Shown here in pieces: positions 1-9,813 of a DNA stretch of 64,000 nt (positions within the stretch are counted from its first letter, which is position 1; the number at the start of each line of letters is the position of its first letter). The DNA is from an uncultured Porphyromonadaceae bacterium (GTDB lineage: Bacteria > Bacteroidota > Bacteroidia > Bacteroidales > Muribaculaceae), in NCBI GenBank assembly GCA_947643665.1, contig CANRWW010000014.1:1-64000 (forward strand), in the 5' to 3' direction. Below the pieces are notes generated by a model. The model did no database searches and was not told where the DNA came from. It worked only from the letters and a program-made list of their open reading frames with translations. Made by a program: the position numbers and the translations under genes.

Positions 1-210
<210 letters not shown>

Positions 211-363
211 TTAATTGTTAGTTGCTGTTAAAACTGGCTGAATATCAGCGGTTTTAGCGCTCACTGTCTTTATAACAACCGACAGGTGCGCTTTAAGCGA
301 TACAAAGGTACTAATTTTTCTCAAAAAATCTTATTCCGGTGGCATAATAATTAAAGAAATATT

Positions 364-780
364 TCAGTAATTAACCGTTTTTTCCATACGGGCTTTTCGG
401 GTGTGTCTGCTTTTTTGCCACTTGATGATTCTGATGATTATGACGGTGATATAAGCGGCTGTTATGATATATGCCCACCAAGGAGATTGCCCATGCCGGG
501 CGTTGACAAGGAGCATATATAATATGAACCCATAGCGTGTGGCTCCGATAATCGCACTTTCAGGCACTATGCTCACTGTTTTTAGCGCTGCTGCCACTGC
601 ATATGCCACTGTCGCCACGAGAGAAAGCAATACGATTGTCGGGGCGATCAAGGAATCCGTATAACAGTTCCACCATACCAGTGCCGTGGATGCTGTGATG
701 AGGGTACATCCCATAAACTCGCTGTTGGAGATGCGTGTAATGAATTTTTGGATTGCTGTGAGTTTTGATTGGTAGGTCAT
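364..780 (-). CDS. Small multi-pass membrane protein of unknown function
   Basis: Hydrophobic segments in the ORF 364..912. Start moved to the internal Met (MTYQSKLTAIQKF) because the longer ORF overlaps the upstream DUF2284 gene. Confidence 0.55.
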   Translation of the reverse strand: MTYQSKLTAIQKFITRISNSEFMGCTLITASTALVWWNCYTDSLIAPTIVLLSLVATVAYAVAAALKTVSIVPESAIIGATRYGFILYMLLVNARHGQSPWWAYIITAAYITVIIIRIIKWQKSRHTRKARMEKTVNY

Positions 781-805
781 GACATGTGTTTCATCTTTTG
801 TAAGT

Positions 806-1333
806 TCAATAAAAGAGTGCGCAGACCAAGGTGAGGTATTTTGGTAGCATCCCGTCTGTGCTCCATAGTAATCGGATGCCAAAAAGATCTGTGAGTGTAA
901 GGCTGATGTCAAATCCGTAAGCCTCTAGCGATGGGCGCACTTTTTCCGGATGACGGCATGGAAGCCCGCATGGGCGGGTGCATGTTCCGGGGGAGCAGTT
1001 CAGGCATTCTCCCACGAATGTGAATGCGAGACCGCCGGTCTCTTTTTCGCGCCGAAGCAGTTCGGCCTCAATCCGCTCCCTGACGGGACGCATAACGGCT
1101 GCGGCTTCCGACAGCGGGAGCCAGGTAGTGTCGGGATAGATTCTTGTGGCGATTATTTCGGCTGTGTCGTAGGCGGCAAGTTTATCGGCAGGATCGTAGT
1201 CGAACGGGGGGCATCCCCACCGTTTGCCGTAGTTACCGCATTGGCGGCATAAACCGATGAAGCGCTCCCCATCGCGGAAGCGCTCCATGTATTCTCTGAC
1301 CGCTATAGTGCGGGTGAAAGTTTCTGTTCTCAA
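806..1333 (-). CDS. DUF2284-type predicted metal-binding protein
   Basis: Cys pattern C..CGNYGKRWGCPPF ... GECLNCSPGTCTRPCGLPCRHPEKVRPSLEAYGFD is typical of DUF2284. Confidence 0.8.
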   Translation of the reverse strand: MRTETFTRTIAVREYMERFRDGERFIGLCRQCGNYGKRWGCPPFDYDPADKLAAYDTAEIIATRIYPDTTWLPLSEAAAVMRPVRERIEAELLRREKETGGLAFTFVGECLNCSPGTCTRPCGLPCRHPEKVRPSLEAYGFDISLTLTDLFGIRLLWSTDGMLPKYLTLVCALFY

Positions 1334-1369
1334 AACTGGTATCCGGTGTGCGAGTGGTGACGGGTATGG

Positions 1370-2686
1370 TTATTTCTCGCGCATGAATACTTGCACAGGG
1401 GTGCCGTTGAAGTTCCAATGCTCGCGCAACTTGTTTTCAAGGAAACGCCGGTATGGTTCCTTTACCCACTGCGGGAGGTTACAGAAGAATATGAAGGTGG
1501 GTACGGGCGCTCCCTTGAGCTGTGTAACATATTTGATCTTGATATATTTGCCTTTGTTGGCGGGGGGCGGATATGCCCCGATCTCCTCAAGCATCACCTT
1601 ATTGAGTTGGGAGGTCGTCACTTCCCGGCGCCGGTTGTTGTATACATCCACAGCTGTTTCTATCACCTTGTAGATGCGTTGCTTGGTAAGGGCCGAGCAA
1701 AAAATAATGGGGAAGTCTGTAAACGGGGCGAAACGGTTGCGAATGGCTTGCTCGAAATGTTTCTGGGCTTCCATGCTTTTGTCTTCTGCTATGTCCCATT
1801 TGTTGACACACACCACAAGCCCTTTCTTGTTGCGCTGTATGAGGCCGAAGATGTTCGCGTCCTGGCTTTCAATGCCTCTGGTGGCGTCAATCATCAGGAT
1901 GCATACGTCGGATGCCTCAATGGCACGTATTGATCGGATTACGGAGTAGTATTCGATGTCTTCGTTTACTTTCTGTTTCTTGCGGATACCGGCTGTATCT
2001 ACGAGATAGAAATCGAATCCGAATTTGTTGTACCTGGTGTATATGCTGTCGCGTGTGGTTCCGGCTATGTCTGTTACTATATGCCGGTCTTCACCGATGA
2101 ATGCATTGATGAGCGACGATTTTCCGGCGTTGGGTCGTCCGACGATTGCGAAGCGCGGTATTTCTTCCAGTTCTTCCTCGTTGTCATCAGGTTCCGGCAG
2201 TTTCTTTACAATTTCGTCAAGGAGGTCTCCGGTGCCGTATCCGCTTACGGCGCTTACGGGATATGGCTCTCCTAGGCCGAGGCTGTAAAACTCAGGCACA
2301 TTGTACAGCCATTCGTTGGAGTCCACTTTGTTGGCTACCAGGAGCACAGGTTTCTTTGATTTGCGCAGTATCTCCGCTACATGGTCGTCAAGGTCAGTGA
2401 CGCCATTCATGGCGTCAACTACAAACAGTATTTCGTCTGCCTGTTCTATGGCGAGATGCACTTGTTTGTTTATTTCCCCTTCGAAGATATCATCGGAGTT
2501 TACTACCCATCCGCCGGTATCAACGATGGAAAATTCGTGCCCCGTCCAGTCGACTTTGCCATACTGGCGGTCGCGGGTGGTGCCTGCGGTCTCGTCGACT
2601 ATGGCCTGGCGAGATTCGGTAAGCCGGTTGAAAAGGGTCGATTTGCCCACATTGGGGCGTCCGACAATAGCTACAAGTTGAGACAT
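1370..2686 (-). CDS. der: Ribosome biogenesis GTPase Der (EngA), double GTPase
   Basis: Two G domains ([28 protein letters not shown]) with NKxD motifs and a C-terminal KH-like domain. Confidence 0.97.
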   Translation of the reverse strand: MSQLVAIVGRPNVGKSTLFNRLTESRQAIVDETAGTTRDRQYGKVDWTGHEFSIVDTGGWVVNSDDIFEGEINKQVHLAIEQADEILFVVDAMNGVTDLDDHVAEILRKSKKPVLLVANKVDSNEWLYNVPEFYSLGLGEPYPVSAVSGYGTGDLLDEIVKKLPEPDDNEEELEEIPRFAIVGRPNAGKSSLINAFIGEDRHIVTDIAGTTRDSIYTRYNKFGFDFYLVDTAGIRKKQKVNEDIEYYSVIRSIRAIEASDVCILMIDATRGIESQDANIFGLIQRNKKGLVVCVNKWDIAEDKSMEAQKHFEQAIRNRFAPFTDFPIIFCSALTKQRIYKVIETAVDVYNNRRREVTTSQLNKVMLEEIGAYPPPANKGKYIKIKYVTQLKGAPVPTFIFFCNLPQWVKEPYRRFLENKLREHWNFNGTPVQVFMREK

Positions 2687-2718
2687 AAGTTTCTTAGGTG
2701 TTCTGCGTTAAAATCTTT

Positions 2719-2751
2719 GCAAAGATAATTCATTTTTATTCCTCTGGCAAA
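2719..2751 (-). promoter_or_regulatory. Bacteroidetes-type promoter upstream of der
   Basis: Minus strand TTTG - 20 nt - TATCTTTGC, matching the TTTG/TAnnTTTG consensus. Confidence 0.6.
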
Positions 2752-2820
2752 GGGGGGAATAAAAACCTGAGGGGAGGGAGCTGTGGAAGGGCTAGGCTTT
2801 TCGTGATTAGGCGCGGGATA

Positions 2821-3819
2821 TCATTCGATGTATCCGAACGCCTTCAGTTTGTTTTCGCGGTTGCGCCAGTTGGGTTCTACTTTTACGTGCAGTTCAAGGT
2901 ACACGCTCTTGTCGAAGAATTTTTCTATGTCCTTACGGGCTGCGGTGCCGACTTTTTTAAGCATGGATCCCCCTTTGCCGATAAGAATACCTTTCTGGCT
3001 GTCACGTTCCACGAAAATTGTAGCCATTATATGGATGGAGTGCTCGCTTTCGTCGAATTTTTCAACGATCACTTCCACGCTGTACGGTATCTCCTTTTCG
3101 TAGTTGGTAAGTATCTTTTCACGTATGATTTCTGTGACAAAGAACCGTGCGGGTTTGTCGGTAAGGGCGTCTTTGCCGAAATAGGGTGGTGACGGCGGCA
3201 GCAATTCCACTATGTGTGCCATCAGATTGTCCACGTTGAAGTGTTCTTTTGCCGATAAGGGGAATATTTCGGCATTTGGAAGTATCTCCTTCCAGCGTGC
3301 TACAATCACATCCAGTTCACCGTTGTTTTTAAGAAGGTCAACTTTGTTGATGACCAGCAGTACCGGTATGGTTTCTTTTGCTACACGCGCCACAAAATCC
3401 GCATTCTTGGTGGGATCCTCCACCACGTCTGTGACGTACAGCAGTATGTCTGCATCGGTCAATGCTCCCTGTGCATAGCTCAACATGCTTTCCTGCAGCT
3501 TGTAGTTGGGTTTGAGGACCCCGGGCGTGTCGGAAAAGACAATCTGGTATCCAGGGGTATTGACGATGCCTGTGATGCGGTGGCGTGTAGTCTGTGCTTT
3601 CGAGGTTATAATGCTTACCCGTTCCCCGACAAGGTCGTTCATCAATGTTGATTTACCGACATTGGGGTTACCCACTATATTTACAAATCCGGCTTTGTGG
3701 TTTTTGGCGGGTGTGTCGTCCGGACATGCCACTCGGTCGGTTGCATCTGCAAAAAGTTTTTCTGTCTCCAGGCGTTCGGTCTCGGCGTTCGCTCTCTCTT
3801 CTTTGTTGTAGTCGCTCAT
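2821..3819 (-). CDS. era: GTPase Era
   Basis: [32 protein letters not shown] and a C-terminal KH domain (GKGGSMLKKVGTAARKDIEKFFDKSVYLELHVKV). Confidence 0.96.
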   Translation of the reverse strand: MSDYNKEERANAETERLETEKLFADATDRVACPDDTPAKNHKAGFVNIVGNPNVGKSTLMNDLVGERVSIITSKAQTTRHRITGIVNTPGYQIVFSDTPGVLKPNYKLQESMLSYAQGALTDADILLYVTDVVEDPTKNADFVARVAKETIPVLLVINKVDLLKNNGELDVIVARWKEILPNAEIFPLSAKEHFNVDNLMAHIVELLPPSPPYFGKDALTDKPARFFVTEIIREKILTNYEKEIPYSVEVIVEKFDESEHSIHIMATIFVERDSQKGILIGKGGSMLKKVGTAARKDIEKFFDKSVYLELHVKVEPNWRNRENKLKAFGYIE

Positions 3820-3855
3820 ATCTGATTGTTTTTTGTCTTTTAGTTTAGGATAAAC

Positions 3856-3885
3856 AAAAATAGCATCTTAAAAGATGCTATTTTT
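3856..3885. terminator. Hairpin with flanking A/T tracts between era and fabH
   Basis: aaaaatagcatctt-aaa-agatgctattttt, near-perfect stem. Confidence 0.65.
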
Positions 3886-3940
3886 GAAAACTTTTCCAGC
3901 CTCTGTGTAGAAACGATACACTTTTATGGCTGAAGTAGGG

Positions 3941-4924
3941 TTACATATCCCAAACCAGAAGCATTGATCCCCAGGTGAATCCTGCTCCAAAGGCTGTGAG
4001 AAGAATTTTGTCTCCTTTTTTGAGCTGGTTCTTGTATTCGTCAAGACAGATGGGTATGGAAGCAGCTGATGTGTTTCCGGTGTGCTGGATGTTTACAAGT
4101 ACTTTTTCTGAAGGTATGCCGGCGCGTGAGCTTACAGCCTCTATTATGCGGAGGTTGGCCTGGTGTGGCACGAGCCAGTCTATGGTGTCGGCGGTGAGGT
4201 TGTTGCGTTTGAGTATGTCCACCGAGGCGGTGTACATGTCGGTAACTGCGTTCTTATATACGTTCTTACCGTCCTGGAAAAGATAGTGCAGTCCTTGGTT
4301 GATCGTTTCCTGTGTAGTCGGTTTGGCAGATCCTCCTCCCCACATCACCAGATGCTCAAGGCCGCGTCCGTCCACGTGGAACACTGCATCAAGCACTCCT
4401 ACTCCGCTCTCTTCCGTAGGCTCAACCATTACGCAGGCTGCCCCGTCGCCGAACAGCGGACAGGTGGCGCGGTCGTTGTAGTTGATCATTGACGACATTT
4501 TCTCCGCGGCAACCACAAGCACTTTTTTACGTAGACCGCTTTTTATGTATGCTGCGGCATCTTCAAGTGCCACTATGAAACCTGCGCAGGCTGCCTGTAT
4601 GTCATAAGCGTAGGCATTTTTTAGTCCGGCGCCTTCACATATGATGGAACCTGTGGATGGAAAACGGTAATCCGGATTGGAGGTCGCGCAGATGAGGAGT
4701 TCCACTTCGGCGGGATCGGTATGGGTTTCGGCCAGCATTTTCTTTACTGCCTCGATACCCATGTATGATGAGCCGGCATCTTTTTTGAGGATGCGGCGCT
4801 CCTTGATGCCGACGCGTGTGGTGATCCATTCGTCGTTGGTATCAACCATCTTCGACAGCATCTCATTGTCAAGGATGTCGTCTGGGATATATGACGCGAT
4901 ACCGGTAATCTTGGCGTTGAGCAT
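3941..4924 (-). CDS. fabH: 3-oxoacyl-ACP synthase III
   Basis: DTNDEWITTRVGIKERR, IQAACAGF active-site Cys, VPHQANLRI, HTGNTSAASIP motifs. Confidence 0.96.
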   Translation of the reverse strand: MLNAKITGIASYIPDDILDNEMLSKMVDTNDEWITTRVGIKERRILKKDAGSSYMGIEAVKKMLAETHTDPAEVELLICATSNPDYRFPSTGSIICEGAGLKNAYAYDIQAACAGFIVALEDAAAYIKSGLRKKVLVVAAEKMSSMINYNDRATCPLFGDGAACVMVEPTEESGVGVLDAVFHVDGRGLEHLVMWGGGSAKPTTQETINQGLHYLFQDGKNVYKNAVTDMYTASVDILKRNNLTADTIDWLVPHQANLRIIEAVSSRAGIPSEKVLVNIQHTGNTSAASIPICLDEYKNQLKKGDKILLTAFGAGFTWGSMLLVWDM

Positions 4925-5008
4925 ATCAGTACTTGGTTAGTAATGGTAGAACGTGAAGAAACCGGTTACGGTTCCCCCAGCTGTTGCGTTTTTTTAATTT
5001 GTTCAAAA

Positions 5009-5041
5009 GGCTGCCGGTGTGAGCGTGATGCTCTGGCAGCC
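5009..5041 (-). terminator. Hairpin between rpmF and fabH (terminator or attenuator, minus strand)
   Basis: ggctgcc...ggcagcc stem; on the minus strand it is followed by ttttgaacaaattaaaaaaa. Confidence 0.5.
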
Positions 5042-5066
5042 CTTGTTTGATTACGAAGCCTGGACG

Positions 5067-5252
5067 TTATACGACGGCGTTCTTTTCAATAGCGATTTTA
5101 CCGCGGTAGTAGCCACATTCGTTGCAAACGCAGTGGTAAACATGCCATGCGCCACAATTGGGGCATATTGCAAGGGTAGGCATAGCCGCCTTGTCATGTG
5201 TGCGACGTTTTGCTGTGCGGGTCTTTGATTGTCTTCTTTTAGGATGTGCCAT
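5067..5252 (-). CDS. rpmF: 50S ribosomal protein L32
   Basis: MAHPKRRQSKTRTAKRRTHDKAAMPTLAICPNCGAWHVYHCVCNECGYYRGK. Confidence 0.97.
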   Translation of the reverse strand: MAHPKRRQSKTRTAKRRTHDKAAMPTLAICPNCGAWHVYHCVCNECGYYRGKIAIEKNAVV

Positions 5253-5303
5253 TGTTGTCTAATATATTATTTTCTTGTTGTTTTTTAATGTAAATGCGAG
5301 GGA

Positions 5304-5840
5304 TCAATCTCCGGCGGATTGGTCTTCCGGCATGGAATCTATTTCGTCAATAAGTTCATCCTCAAGGTCTGCATCTTCATCACCCGGAGCATGGGCGCGA
5401 TGCTTTTTAAGGAGCGAACTCATGGCGCGGTTGCATTTTCCCAGAGGATGCACATGCTTGATAGGTATCGCCAGTGATACTGTATCGAAAATTATGTATG
5501 CTATGTTGAGGAACGCATCTGTCCCAGGTATTTCCATGAAATCGTCTGAGTCGTTGTAGTCCTCTCCATATCTTACATTTATGCAGTATGTGGTGTCTAT
5601 GTCTATGGGGAGATCGTCAAGACATCTGTCGCAAGGCACAGTAACGGTGCCTTTCAGCACAAACGACAAGTTGTATACATCGTGCTGATATGTCACAGTG
5701 AGTTCCACGTTGACATCGGCATCACGCACATCGGTGCTTTCCATGTTCGCGAAGAACTGCTTGTCAAGATGATACTCAAAAGTATGTGTGCCCTCAGCGA
5801 GGCTTCGCAGGGGCAATTTAAATTGACTGAACTTTCCCAT
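5304..5840 (-). CDS. DUF177 (YceD-like) protein
   Basis: VPCDRCLDDLPIDIDTTYCINVRYGED signature; directly upstream of rpmF. Start set to MGKFSQF because the -7 box (TACCTTTGC) lies between this Met and the longer ORF start. Confidence 0.88.
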   Translation of the reverse strand: MGKFSQFKLPLRSLAEGTHTFEYHLDKQFFANMESTDVRDADVNVELTVTYQHDVYNLSFVLKGTVTVPCDRCLDDLPIDIDTTYCINVRYGEDYNDSDDFMEIPGTDAFLNIAYIIFDTVSLAIPIKHVHPLGKCNRAMSSLLKKHRAHAPGDEDADLEDELIDEIDSMPEDQSAGD

Positions 5841-5865
5841 AGCTATAGTCTGCGGAAAAAACTGT

Positions 5866-5897
5866 GCAAAGGTATGTATTTTCTCTTTGATTAGCAA
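5866..5897 (-). promoter_or_regulatory. Promoter of the DUF177-rpmF-fabH operon
   Basis: Minus strand TTG - 20 nt - TACCTTTGC. Confidence 0.55.
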
Positions 5898-5925
5898 CTT
5901 TTACTAAAAAAATCCGCATTCAATT

Positions 5926-6855
5926 CTAAAACAGCGGGCGGAAAAGGCGTAACGCACCGCGTATGTTCCGGGCGGTGAGGGCTTGGGCGGCGCGTAATAG
6001 TGTCCTGTAAAACGGGCACTGTTCGTCGGCGAGTGTGGATGCCATCAGTTTGCTGCTTAGGTCGCTGGATCCTTCTGAAGCATACAGTCCGGCGAGATGT
6101 GCGCGACGCAGGCGTACCCACCGTTTGTGGCGCATGGTTTCCAAATTGGTTTCTATTGTGTTGAGCGACGACTCCCAGCGACCGGTTCCTTGGGTGAAAC
6201 TTGTGCCTGTGATGGACTCCTGTTGTTGGAATATGTCTACTGTAGGAATCCCTTTTAGTTTAAGCATTACAGGGTTGAGTTTCAACAATCTTGTGCCTAG
6301 TTCTATGTCGTTCCATCCGAGGATGGAGTTATCCCATCCCCCCGCTTTTCTGATGATTGAGGTGCGTGCGGCGTAACGTTGTGTGGCCATGCTGCCGTTC
6401 ATGATGTTGTGCCACAGTGGCGATATGGCAGAAAATATAGCGGTACGGGTGCGGCCGTGTATGTCGTGCAGGGTGACGTCCCAGCCCACAATATCGGGAT
6501 GCGACGGGTGGTTGAATCCGCGCATGGCGCGTTCCACATGGGTAGGGTGCATGATGTCGTCGCTGTCAAAGAACATTACATATTCCGAGGTGGTTTCCGC
6601 CAGTCCGCGGTTGCGTGCGGCGGTGGCTCCCGGAATGCTTTCCCGGAGTATCTCTATGGAGAGGCCGGGCTGCTCGTTCTCGTTTTTCCAATGTGCCACA
6701 ATCGTATCGGTACCGTCGGTGGAGCCGTTGTCCACAATTATCACCCGCAATGGCCGGAATGTCTGTGCTGCTATGCTTCGTAGGGTGCGGCCTACTATTG
6801 CAGCACGGTTGTATACTGGCATTATTATGGTTATCGGAAATTGGGTATTGTCCAT
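5926..6855 (-). CDS. Glycosyltransferase family 2
   Basis: ITIIMPVYNRAAIVGRTLRSIAAQT...VDNGSTDGT...FFDSDDIM motifs. Confidence 0.9.
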   Translation of the reverse strand: MDNTQFPITIIMPVYNRAAIVGRTLRSIAAQTFRPLRVIIVDNGSTDGTDTIVAHWKNENEQPGLSIEILRESIPGATAARNRGLAETTSEYVMFFDSDDIMHPTHVERAMRGFNHPSHPDIVGWDVTLHDIHGRTRTAIFSAISPLWHNIMNGSMATQRYAARTSIIRKAGGWDNSILGWNDIELGTRLLKLNPVMLKLKGIPTVDIFQQQESITGTSFTQGTGRWESSLNTIETNLETMRHKRWVRLRRAHLAGLYASEGSSDLSSKLMASTLADEQCPFYRTLLRAAQALTARNIRGALRLFRPLF

Positions 6856-6867
6856 CTCGGTCTGGTG

Positions 6868-8634
6868 TTAGTGTGCGGATAGGTGCCGGCGTGCGTATAT
6901 TGCGCCTTGAGTCATCCGTATCAGTGACATTCCCAATGGCGCACGCCCCCTGCGGTATGTGCGCCAACTGTTGACGATCACTGCCGGGAGCCATGAAAGG
7001 GGGCGTCTGAGTGCTATGAGCGCTCCTACCGCACGTAGGGTGCCTGGGTCAGTTATTTTTCTGGCTCCGGTAGGGATGCCGTGATGGGTGGTGATTACAA
7101 TCGGGAAGAAACGTCCTTTGTATCCCCTGGCATCGGCCAGCATGAGGAAGAGATCCTCTTCACCGCATGTGAGGTATGTGGTACCAAGGCCAAGCCGCGG
7201 GTCGAAACTTATGGCATCTGCTCCCATAGACATCGTACGCCTGAAGGCTATCTCGAAACTCACGGGGTGGAAGCCTTTTGGGAGGCGGTTGTACGGGATT
7301 TCGGCGTCGGGATATGTCTTGTAAACAGGCTTGTCGTATTTGAATGTGGCAAAGTCTGTTTCAGGATTGCGGTTGAAGCTGTCTATGACGGATTGGAGTT
7401 GCGCCGGGGTGTATGTCAGATCGTCGTCGGCGATAAGTATTATGTCGCCGAGTGCATGGCCGATGGCATTGTTGCGGTTGTTGCTCAGCCCGACACTGTC
7501 GGTCCGTATTATTTTTATGTCTGGTCTGTTTGACAGGGCTGCCGGAGCAGGGGTGCCGGAATGACGTTGCCATGAGACTACATATTCCACACCGGCGACT
7601 TGTGGGAGGTTCATGGCGTCCACGCGTGCGATGCCGTCGGCACCTATGGTTGATATCGTCACGCTAAGGCGCGGCGCCTGTCCGCGGACAGGCAATGTTA
7701 TACTGTCAGCTATGAGCCTGAGGGCGACGTCAGACAATGAGGCTTTTCTTTTCAACGCCGCCGGTGTGAAAGTGAATTCCCCGAAATATGCTTTTCCTGC
7801 CACGTCGTAGAGATCAAGCCGCACAAAAGGTATGTTTGCCGCAAGTATGCGGCAAGCCTCTTTCATCCTGTCTAATGAAGCGGGACGCGGTATGTCCGGG
7901 CCTGCCGCCGCAATGTGCGGTAGCACCCATTTGTCCTGTCTGTGCCAGTCCATGTCGTAGACTGTGACGCGTTTCGTATCTGGGCCATTGTAATCCCTGT
8001 CTGTGCATACCATGCACATGACAGGTTCTCCGTTGGTGCAGAAGAATTTGTAGTCGTAAAGACCTTTCTTCCCCGGTTCTTCAAGGAGTGATTCGGCGAT
8101 GATTGCCGGTTTTATTCCGGCATAGTGTGTTTCTGCCGTGTAACTTCCGTATGTGGTTTTTAATGAGCGATCCAGTTGGGTGGTGATTTTCCTAAGCGGT
8201 GCTTTGGCCTTGTCGCGCACAATGGCGAGGTCTGCGCATCCGTTGTTCGGTTTTATGACGAAAGATGACGGTAGGCTGCCGAAATCAATGTCGGATGCAT
8301 GTTCCCAGTGCCCGTAAAGCGGTATGAGCATGTCTGCACATCCTTTTTCCGCTACATATTCCCTGGCTTTGAATTTGTCGGCGAGCATGCTCCATTGCGA
8401 TATGTCGGTGTTGAATTGTATCCACCGCATCTTTTCGGAAAATTCCGAGGGATGCGTCCAGTTTATTGGACGCCCGTAATCGCGTTGGAACAGTTCTTCC
8501 GCGCGTTTGCGCGGTGCCTGTGCATATCTGGCTCCGCGCACCTTCTGGATAAACTTTATCAGTGGAAGGTGGATCCTTTTTTTCAGATAATTGCGGATGT
8601 ATGCCGCGGCGGTATGTCGTGATGGATCATGCAT
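6868..8634 (-). CDS. Two-domain protein: TupA-like ATP-grasp domain fused to a GT2-like glycosyltransferase domain
   Basis: N-terminal half FSEKMRWIQFNTD...LADKFKAREYVAEKG...SFVIKPNNG...RLDLYDV...YFGEFTFTP (TupA-like ATP-grasp). C-terminal half LSVTISTIG...GLSNNRNNAIGHALGDIILIADDDLTY (GT-A). Start set to MHDPSRH, overlapping the upstream gene by 8 nt (ATGCATGA). Confidence 0.8.
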   Translation of the reverse strand: MHDPSRHTAAAYIRNYLKKRIHLPLIKFIQKVRGARYAQAPRKRAEELFQRDYGRPINWTHPSEFSEKMRWIQFNTDISQWSMLADKFKAREYVAEKGCADMLIPLYGHWEHASDIDFGSLPSSFVIKPNNGCADLAIVRDKAKAPLRKITTQLDRSLKTTYGSYTAETHYAGIKPAIIAESLLEEPGKKGLYDYKFFCTNGEPVMCMVCTDRDYNGPDTKRVTVYDMDWHRQDKWVLPHIAAAGPDIPRPASLDRMKEACRILAANIPFVRLDLYDVAGKAYFGEFTFTPAALKRKASLSDVALRLIADSITLPVRGQAPRLSVTISTIGADGIARVDAMNLPQVAGVEYVVSWQRHSGTPAPAALSNRPDIKIIRTDSVGLSNNRNNAIGHALGDIILIADDDLTYTPAQLQSVIDSFNRNPETDFATFKYDKPVYKTYPDAEIPYNRLPKGFHPVSFEIAFRRTMSMGADAISFDPRLGLGTTYLTCGEEDLFLMLADARGYKGRFFPIVITTHHGIPTGARKITDPGTLRAVGALIALRRPLSWLPAVIVNSWRTYRRGRAPLGMSLIRMTQGAIYARRHLSAH

Positions 8635-9775
8635 TATGGTGTTTTGCTGTTTTTGCCATGAGGCGTTCTTCCCAGAATCGGGCAAAACGGCTGGCGACGA
8701 TTGTGGCATCGTTATGGCGCATCACAAATTCGCGGCTCTTAAGTCCACGGCGTCGCAGTTCTCCCGGTGGTGATGTTATTATCTTCTCGAACATGGTTGT
8801 CATGGCGTCTACATCAACCGGGCTGTTGAACATCGGCTTGTTGTCGCTTTCGCCGATGAAGTCGTAATATTCCGGTTCGGCTCCCGTGACGGCGCATTGT
8901 CCGTTGGCCATTGCCAGAAGCGCGTTAGTGGCAGGCGAGTAGCTGTAGGCCTGGTCTATGACCACGTGTGCCGAGGCAAGCAATTGCCTGTATTCGGCTA
9001 TGGGCCTGTTTTCCACAATGATAAGTTCCGCTTTTCCCGGATGGCGCTCTATGGCGCGTCTGGCGGCTATTTCAAGCCTGTCGGTTCCTTTTGCCGTCAG
9101 TCGTCCGGCGTGCCTGCCGAGGAACAGACGTATGGTTTCGGGGTTCTCCGGTATTTCCACAGGTGTGGATGCTTCCATATCAATGGGTATTCCTCCGTAT
9201 GCCCTGCGATGCTGTGGCAGTCCCCGGCAGATAGCAAGGTAATATTCGTATAGTACGGCAACAGCGCCGTCAATATTGCCGTATATGTAGTTGCAGTGGC
9301 CGGTTAGTTGGTTGGATTGCCAGTCCCGTAGCAGGTGCGGGCGCTCTATTGCCATAGGTGCCGGTGAGCCGAAGTGCATATACTCGGTGTATTGAAGGGG
9401 GGACGCCGGGTCAAGACATTCATTGACATACAGGGAGTCGGTGCTTAATGCCGTGAGGAAAACGGAGCGGTTGTTCCGCTTTACAATGTCAAATATGCGG
9501 CGCACGCGGTCTGGCTGCAATTGCAGGAACAAGGGGCTGTGTATCGCCACCACGTCGAATCCTTTGAGCCGTGTGGTGCATAACCGCAGCATGCGTATGT
9601 AAAGCTCCATGCCGCCGGCTTTTCCGGGCAACCGCCGGCTTATGTCAATGTCGCGTGGCGTCTGCATCCATCCGGTGCCGTTTGATGCCACGATTACTTC
9701 GTGCCCCAGATTCCTGAGGCCAGTGGAAAGCGTGTTGTGGCAGTTGCTGGCGTCGCCGAGGAGGAGTATTTTCAT
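8627..9775 (-). CDS. Glycosyltransferase (GT1/GT4-like)
   Basis: MKILLLGDASNCHNTLSTGLRNLGHEVIVAS..., and a C-terminal GREAEL-like segment (ASAHVVIDQAYSYSPATNALLAMANGQCAVTG). Confidence 0.78.
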   Translation of the reverse strand: MKILLLGDASNCHNTLSTGLRNLGHEVIVASNGTGWMQTPRDIDISRRLPGKAGGMELYIRMLRLCTTRLKGFDVVAIHSPLFLQLQPDRVRRIFDIVKRNNRSVFLTALSTDSLYVNECLDPASPLQYTEYMHFGSPAPMAIERPHLLRDWQSNQLTGHCNYIYGNIDGAVAVLYEYYLAICRGLPQHRRAYGGIPIDMEASTPVEIPENPETIRLFLGRHAGRLTAKGTDRLEIAARRAIERHPGKAELIIVENRPIAEYRQLLASAHVVIDQAYSYSPATNALLAMANGQCAVTGAEPEYYDFIGESDNKPMFNSPVDVDAMTTMFEKIITSPPGELRRRGLKSREFVMRHNDATIVASRFARFWEERLMAKTAKHHNA

Positions 9776-9813
9776 GGATGCAGAGGTGTGTCGGGAGTTG
9801 GCGGAATCGTTTC

